Source: Pseudomonadota bacterium | GTDB taxonomy: Bacteria; Pseudomonadota; Alphaproteobacteria; Rhizobiales; Rhizobiaceae | Length of the DNA: 25,554 nt | Reading direction: 5' to 3' | Assembly: GCA_023390055.1 (NCBI GenBank) | Contig: JAEWDP010000185.1 | Span: 1 to 25,554, forward strand | Shown here: in pieces, positions 21,704 through 25,554 of the stretch | Numbering within the stretch: position 1 is the stretch's first letter | How the letters are laid out: each line of letters opens with the position of its first letter | Program-made: the position numbers and the translations under genes | The notes under the pieces: generated by a model | The model's input: the letters and a program-made list of their open reading frames with translations, nothing else | Database searches by the model: none | What the model was told of the DNA's origin: nothing

Positions 21704-22750
21704 GTGATCAGAATTTCTGTTGATGTCATGGGAGGCGATTTCGGTCCCGAAGTTGCCATCGCCGGCGCAGCCAAGGCATTGGAACGGCATCCTGATGTTA
21801 CCTTCGTCCTGTACGGCCTGAAGGCCGAATGCGATCCCTATCTCGAAAAATTCCCGAAGCTGCGTGCGCGCTCCGTCTTCCACGAGTGCGAGCTTGCCGT
21901 CGGCATGGATGAGAAGCCGAGTGCTGCCCTGCGGCGTGGGCGTTACGTATCAACGATGTGGCGTGCCATCGAGGCGGTAAAGAATGATGAGGCCGATGTC
22001 GCCGTATCTGCGGGTAATACGGGCGCACTGATGGCGATGGCGAAATTCTGTCTGAGGACCATGGCTCATATTGAACGGCCGGCAATCGCTGGAATCTGGC
22101 CCACCTTGAAAGGGGAGAGCATTGTTCTGGACATCGGTGCAACCATCGGTGCCGACGCTCAACAACTGCTCGATTTCTCACTGATGGGCGGCGCAATGGC
22201 GCGCGCCCTCTTCGAGGTCGAGCGTCCGACTGTTGGCCTCCTCAACGTTGGTGTCGAGGAGGTCAAGGGGCAGGAAGAGGTGCGCGAGGCTGGGCGTCTG
22301 ATCCGCGAGGCCGACCTTGGTACGATCGCGTATCATGGCTTTGTCGAGGGTGACGATATCGGCAAGGGAACGGTTGACGTCGTGGTGACCGAAGGGTTTA
22401 CAGGAAACATTGCCCTGAAGACGGCCGAAGGAACAGCCCGGCAGATCTCACAGCTCCTGCGGGAGGCGATGTCACGTACGATTTTCGCAAAGATCGGCTA
22501 TATTCTTGCAAAAGGTGCCTTCAACGCCTTGCGCGAGAAGATGGACCCCCGCAAGGTCAATGGTGGGGTCTTTCTGGGGCTGAATGGCATCGTCATCAAG
22601 AGCCATGGAGCCACAGATGCGGAGGGCTTTGCCGCAGCGATCGACGTTGGCTATGACATGGCACGCAATGGTCTGACAGCAAAGATTGCAGAAGACTTGA
22701 GAATTTATCATGCCCGAAGCCAGCCACCAGCTGGCCCCGAGGCTGCCTGA
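21704..22750 (+). CDS. plsX: Phosphate acyltransferase PlsX
   Basis: PlsX makes acyl-phosphate from acyl-ACP and phosphate, the substrate PlsY uses to start phospholipid synthesis. It is a peripheral membrane enzyme. The 348-residue protein has the family start MIRISVDVMGGDFGPEVAIAGA, the AVSAGNTGALMAMAKF segment (about 100-115), and VVTEGFTGNIALKTAEGTA (about 227-245), all conserved. The start codon is GTG 21704, with GAGGA ten bases upstream; the protein begins exactly as family members do. It is followed after 18 bases by fabH, the usual partner, so the two are probably one transcript linking phospholipid and fatty-acid initiation. Confidence 0.97.
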   Translation: MIRISVDVMGGDFGPEVAIAGAAKALERHPDVTFVLYGLKAECDPYLEKFPKLRARSVFHECELAVGMDEKPSAALRRGRYVSTMWRAIEAVKNDEADVAVSAGNTGALMAMAKFCLRTMAHIERPAIAGIWPTLKGESIVLDIGATIGADAQQLLDFSLMGGAMARALFEVERPTVGLLNVGVEEVKGQEEVREAGRLIREADLGTIAYHGFVEGDDIGKGTVDVVVTEGFTGNIALKTAEGTARQISQLLREAMSRTIFAKIGYILAKGAFNALREKMDPRKVNGGVFLGLNGIVIKSHGATDAEGFAAAIDVGYDMARNGLTAKIAEDLRIYHARSQPPAGPEAA

Positions 22751-22768
22751 CGACAGGATGTAAGCAGA

Positions 22769-23740
22769 ATGATCCGTTCAGTGGTTCGCGGTTACGGGGC
22801 AGCGCTGCCCAGGCGCGTGATGACCAATCGCGAGTTGGAAGGCATCGTGGAGACGTCCGACGAATGGATTGTCCAGCGTACCGGCATCCGCCAGCGCTAC
22901 GTTGCCGGCGACGACGAAACCACTGCGTCGCTCGGCGAAAAGGCGGCGCGCGCCGCGCTTGCCAAGGCGGAATTGACGCCTGACGACATAGATATGGTGC
23001 TGGTTGCCACATCGACGCCCGACAACACTTTTCCTGCGACGGCCGTGAACATCCAGAACAGGCTTGGCATGACCCATGGCTTTGCGTTCGACATGCAGGC
23101 GGTCTGCTCAGGTTTCGTCTTCGCGATGACAACGGCCGACATGTATATTCGTGGCGGCATGGCAAAACGGGTCCTGGTTATCGGTGCTGAAACGTTTTCA
23201 CGCATCCTCGACTGGACAGATCGCACGACCTGCGTTCTGTTTGGCGATGGGGCAGGGGCGCTCATTTTGGAAGCGACTCACGGGGAGGGAGAGGTTGGCG
23301 ACCGTGGTGTCTTGACGGCACATCTGCGTTCGGACGGCGCGCACAAGCAAAAGCTCTATGTAGATGGCGGCCCCTCGACAACAGGAACGGTCGGGCATCT
23401 TCGTATGGAAGGCCGCGAAGTTTTCAAGCATGCCGTCGGCATGATCACGGATGTGATCGAAGATGCGTTTTCTGCAACCGGCACTACGGCTGACGATCTC
23501 GACTGGCTCGTTCCACATCAGGCCAACCGTCGAATCATAGACGGATCCGCCAAGAAGCTGGGTATTCCGTCCGAAAAGGTTGTCGTCACGGTTGATTTGC
23601 ATGGTAATACTTCGGCAGCATCGATACCCTTGGCATTGTCTGTCGCGCTCGATGACGGTCGCATCAAGAAGGGCGACCTCGTCATGCTCGAGGCCATGGG
23701 CGGCGGTTTTACCTGGGGTGCAATGCTCATTCGCTGGTAA
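22769..23740 (+). CDS. fabH: Beta-ketoacyl-ACP synthase III
   Basis: FabH begins fatty-acid synthesis by condensing acetyl-CoA with malonyl-ACP. The 323-residue thiolase-fold protein has the complete catalytic triad: Cys113 (MQAVCSGFVFAM), His250 (VPHQANRRI) and Asn280 (LHGNTSAASIPLAL). The start (IRSVVRGYGAALPRRVMTN) and the DEWIVQRTGIRQRY segment (31-44) are standard. The ATG at 22769 is 18 bases after plsX. ihfA follows after 141 bases with what may be its own promoter. The protein is complete and no unusual insert is seen. Chain-length preference (acetyl versus longer primers) cannot be judged from sequence alone. Confidence 0.97.
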   Translation: MIRSVVRGYGAALPRRVMTNRELEGIVETSDEWIVQRTGIRQRYVAGDDETTASLGEKAARAALAKAELTPDDIDMVLVATSTPDNTFPATAVNIQNRLGMTHGFAFDMQAVCSGFVFAMTTADMYIRGGMAKRVLVIGAETFSRILDWTDRTTCVLFGDGAGALILEATHGEGEVGDRGVLTAHLRSDGAHKQKLYVDGGPSTTGTVGHLRMEGREVFKHAVGMITDVIEDAFSATGTTADDLDWLVPHQANRRIIDGSAKKLGIPSEKVVVTVDLHGNTSAASIPLALSVALDDGRIKKGDLVMLEAMGGGFTWGAMLIRW

Positions 23741-23806
23741 TGCCCGCTCTTGAACCCGCTGCTTGTCCTGGTGTAAGCACCGAAGCTGCTGATTTTACAG
23801 TAGAGC

Positions 23807-23835
23807 TTGACCGTGAGGCTCAACCTAAATAGTCT
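23807..23835 (+). promoter_or_regulatory. Possible housekeeping promoter upstream of ihfA
   Basis: TTGACC (23807-23812) and TAGTCT (23830-23835) are separated by 17 bases, about 47 bases before the ihfA ATG. The -35 matches the alphaproteobacterial consensus well but the -10 only in part. It would allow ihfA to be expressed apart from plsX-fabH. Confidence 0.35.
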
Positions 23836-23881
23836 CAGGTAAGCTTTCAGAACGATACATGAATTGAACTGGGCGGGGATC

Positions 23882-24220
23882 ATGGCCGGAAAGACAGTGA
23901 CACGGGCAGATCTGGCGGAATCGGTGTTTCGCAAGGTCGGGCTTTCGCGAACCGAGTCTGCTGAGCTCGTGGAAACCATCATCGACGAGATATGCAACGC
24001 GATCGTGCGGGGCGAAACGGTGAAGCTTTCTTCGTTTGCGACTTTCCAGGTCCGATCCAAGAATGAACGGATCGGTCGTAATCCGAAGACAGGCGAGGAA
24101 GTTCCAATTTCTCCGCGGCGCGTCATGACGTTCAAAGCATCCAATGTCCTCAAGCAGCGAATCTTGCGGGCCCATAACATGCGCAAGCTGAAACAGAAGT
24201 CTGCCGTACCGGTCGCTTGA
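23882..24220 (+). CDS. ihfA: Integration host factor subunit alpha
   Basis: IhfA pairs with IhfB to bind and sharply bend DNA, shaping promoters, replication and recombination. The 112-residue protein has the HU/IHF fold: helices in VTRADLAESVFRKVGLSRTESAELVETIIDEI (about 6-37), then KLSSFATFQVRSKNERIGRNPKTGEEVPISPRRVMTFKAS, with the intercalating Pro in the GRNPKTG arm, and a basic C-terminal tail (RAHNMRKLKQKSAVPVA) that extends beyond the usual 99 residues. I chose ATG 23882 because GGCGGGG lies directly upstream; an in-frame ATG at 23864 would add six residues. It sits between fabH and a MerR-type regulator, an arrangement common in alphaproteobacteria. Confidence 0.95.
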   Translation: MAGKTVTRADLAESVFRKVGLSRTESAELVETIIDEICNAIVRGETVKLSSFATFQVRSKNERIGRNPKTGEEVPISPRRVMTFKASNVLKQRILRAHNMRKLKQKSAVPVA

Positions 24221-24361
24221 GGCAAAGTCCTGTTCAATTCCTGTACACGTACTTGAATTTTGGCAGTTAGACCGCTGAAATGACGACGATTCGTAATCTC
24301 GCCCTTTTGTTGGTCGAGCATGGATTGCCGGTGTGTAGCATGCACGCCCTGGGAGATAGAT

Positions 24362-24898
24362 GTGGACAAGAGCCCCGACGCGTTCCGGACAATCAGCGAG
24401 GTCGCCGAAGATCTCGATCTGCCCCAGCATGTCCTCAGGTTCTGGGAAACGCGCTTTCCGCAGATCAAGCCGATGAAGCGTGGCGGCGGACGCCGTTATT
24501 ACCGCCCTGACGATGTCGACCTGCTCAAGGGTATTCGTCATCTTCTTTATGATCATGGCTATACGATCAAAGGCGTTCAGAAACTCCTGAAGACCAACGG
24601 CAATAAATTCGTGGTGGCGATTGCTTCCGGTGACCTGGCGACGATGGATGCCATCATGGCGGCTAGCACCGACAAACAGGCTGGTTCGAAGGTCGCGCAT
24701 CCGGAAGATGATCAGATTGTCGGTCGTCCCAAGGCAAAACCCAGCGGCCGTTTTTTCGGTTTCGGATCTTCTGGTGATGGCGTTTCATCGGGTCCATCGA
24801 ACGGCGATGGCAGTGTCGGAAAAGAAGATCGGGCCCTGCTTCAGGAGGCATTGTTTGACCTTCTGGAGTGCAAGCGTCTTCTGGATCAGGTCCGCTAG
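24362..24898 (+). CDS. MerR-family transcriptional regulator
   Basis: A 178-residue protein with an N-terminal MerR winged HTH (about residues 7-75): TISEVAEDLDLPQHVLRFWETRFPQIKPMK, then the wing GGGRRYYRPDDVDLLKGIRHLLYDHGYTIKGVQKLL. There is no effector-binding domain. The remainder is a low-complexity linker rich in Gly and Ser (about 118-150) and a short charged helix (DRALLQEALFDLLECKRLLDQ) that may oligomerise. No cysteine cluster for metal sensing is seen. I chose GTG 24362 because GGGAG lies about seven bases upstream and the protein then opens as expected; an ATG at 24320 adds a Cys-rich stretch that looks untranslated. A weak promoter (TTGAAT 24253, TGAAAT 24276) may lie in the gap. 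Its target genes are unknown. Confidence 0.9.
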   Translation: MDKSPDAFRTISEVAEDLDLPQHVLRFWETRFPQIKPMKRGGGRRYYRPDDVDLLKGIRHLLYDHGYTIKGVQKLLKTNGNKFVVAIASGDLATMDAIMAASTDKQAGSKVAHPEDDQIVGRPKAKPSGRFFGFGSSGDGVSSGPSNGDGSVGKEDRALLQEALFDLLECKRLLDQVR

Positions 24899-24998
24899 GC
24901 GGTTTGATTTTGCTTGTGAATTTTGGTGTTCACCTCTGGTTCAGGCGGGAAATAGGACCATGTTCGCCTCTGAAAGGATAAAAGAGAGGTGAGGAAAC

Positions 24999-25391
24999 AT
25001 GAAAAAACTGGCTGTTATCCTGATATCCTTGGCGACCGCGACGACCGGGGTCGTACCCGCACAGGCATTTCCTGTAGCGCCGATTGCTAAGATCGAAACG
25101 TCCAATGCTGTCCAGCAGGTGGACCATCGCCGTGGTCATCGTTGGGATCGTCACCGTCCGCGTCATCACCGACATCGCCACCACCATCATCGGCGCAACA
25201 ATGCCGGTGCAATCATCGGCGGACTTGCTGCAGGAGCCATTATTGGCGGGGCGCTGGCTGCGCAGCCACGCTATCGCAACAATAATGCCCACGTAAATTG
25301 GTGCTATAATCGCTATCGCTCCTATCGGGCCTATGACAATACGTTTCAGCCCTATAACGGGCCGCGTCGTCAGTGCAATTCACCCTATTGA
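24999..25391 (+). CDS. BA14K-family secreted protein with His-rich tract
   Basis: A 130-residue small exported protein. Residues 1-23 are a signal peptide (MKKLAVILISL, cleavage after PAQA). Residues about 43-68 form a stretch dense in His and Arg, with 12 His residues, which could bind metal or anionic surface polymers. Residues 69-88 are a Gly/Ala/Ile hydrophobic segment (AGAIIGGLAAGAIIGGALAA), similar to glycine-zipper segments. The C-terminus is the BA14K signature: WCYNRYRSYRAYDNTFQPYNGPRRQC, with Cys102 and Cys126 likely disulfide-bonded. BA14K was described in Brucella as an immunoreactive, lectin-like envelope protein. The ATG has a GAGAGGTGAGG-type ribosome site. It stands alone after merR. 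Confidence 0.92.
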   Translation: MKKLAVILISLATATTGVVPAQAFPVAPIAKIETSNAVQQVDHRRGHRWDRHRPRHHRHRHHHHRRNNAGAIIGGLAAGAIIGGALAAQPRYRNNNAHVNWCYNRYRSYRAYDNTFQPYNGPRRQCNSPY

Positions 25392-25400
25392 CGGGCAATG

Positions 25401-25424
25401 GGCCGGCTCACGATCGAGCCGGTC
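25401..25424 (+). terminator. Possible terminator hairpin after the BA14K gene
   Basis: GGCCGGCTC (25401-25409) pairs with GAGCCGGTC (25416-25424) over nine positions, including one G-U pair, with a six-base loop, nine bases after the stop. No T-run follows, so it may be a transcript-end stabiliser or a factor-dependent terminator. Confidence 0.45.
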
Positions 25425-25548
25425 CAACAGCAATTCTAAATGAAGCCTCCCTTATCATTTCATCGTCCTAACTGAGCCTCGATTTCGGGGGGCGGCTTTG
25501 AATTAATCAAGGTCTGCATAAGCGTCCGCCAGTCAGGAAAGACAAGAT

Positions 25549-25554
25549 ATGCAG
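25549..25554 (+). CDS. Possible start of a further gene running off the right edge
   Basis: ATG CAG at the last bases is preceded by AGGAAAG (25535-25541) at seven-base spacing, which looks like a ribosome site. Only two codons are present, so nothing can be said about a product. Confidence 0.2.

Noticed and set aside
24899..24998. Possible tRNA gene after merR
   Set aside because: I looked for a cloverleaf with a TTC-containing T-arm and acceptor stem and found none.

Overview
The window is an ordinary-looking piece of alphaproteobacterial core chromosome. Gene content and order point to the Hyphomicrobiales, most likely Rhizobiaceae or a close relative: a ParC-type C-terminus, hemB next to a DUF6163-like membrane protein and an LdtR-type MarR regulator with its L,D-transpeptidase, glyA-nrdR-ribD-ribE, ribH-nusB, a K+-independent-type H+-pyrophosphatase, a bamE lipoprotein, a CBP3-like chaperone, plsX-fabH-ihfA-merR and a BA14K protein. 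The taxon is my inference from gene order and protein character; I could not run a search. I see no insertion sequence, phage gene, CRISPR array, tRNA, rRNA or clear sign of recent transfer.

Layout. 1-198 is the 3' end of a gene I read as parC. 332-1303 encodes an OmpA-domain envelope protein. 1462-4785 is a leftward group: hemB (first transcribed), an RDD membrane protein, the N-degron transferase bpt and a DMT exporter. From 4906 the strand switches to rightward: a small four-helix membrane protein, ldtR and a Tat-type L,D-transpeptidase, which together look like a cell-wall remodelling module. 8002-11494 is a tight run glyA-nrdR-ribD-ribE joining one-carbon metabolism, ribonucleotide reductase control and riboflavin synthesis.

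11688-15033 sits between the two riboflavin blocks: a leftward nucleobase permease and a rightward DUF47-pit phosphate importer with a good PhoB box just upstream. 15258-17430 is ribH-nusB-MFS. hppA (17579-19717) ends at a strong bidirectional terminator shared with the convergent bamE. 20504-23740 is a rightward run of a cytochrome bc1 assembly chaperone, DUF177, plsX and fabH (phospholipid and fatty-acid initiation), followed by ihfA and a MerR regulator. A secreted His-rich BA14K protein closes the window.

The best non-coding signals are the PhoB box before DUF47-pit (13343-13360), the hppA/bamE terminator, and hairpin terminators after ldtR, after the L,D-transpeptidase and after ribE. 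I found no convincing new system. The least understood part is the DUF6163-like/LdtR/L,D-transpeptidase neighbourhood, together with several uncharacterised small proteins.
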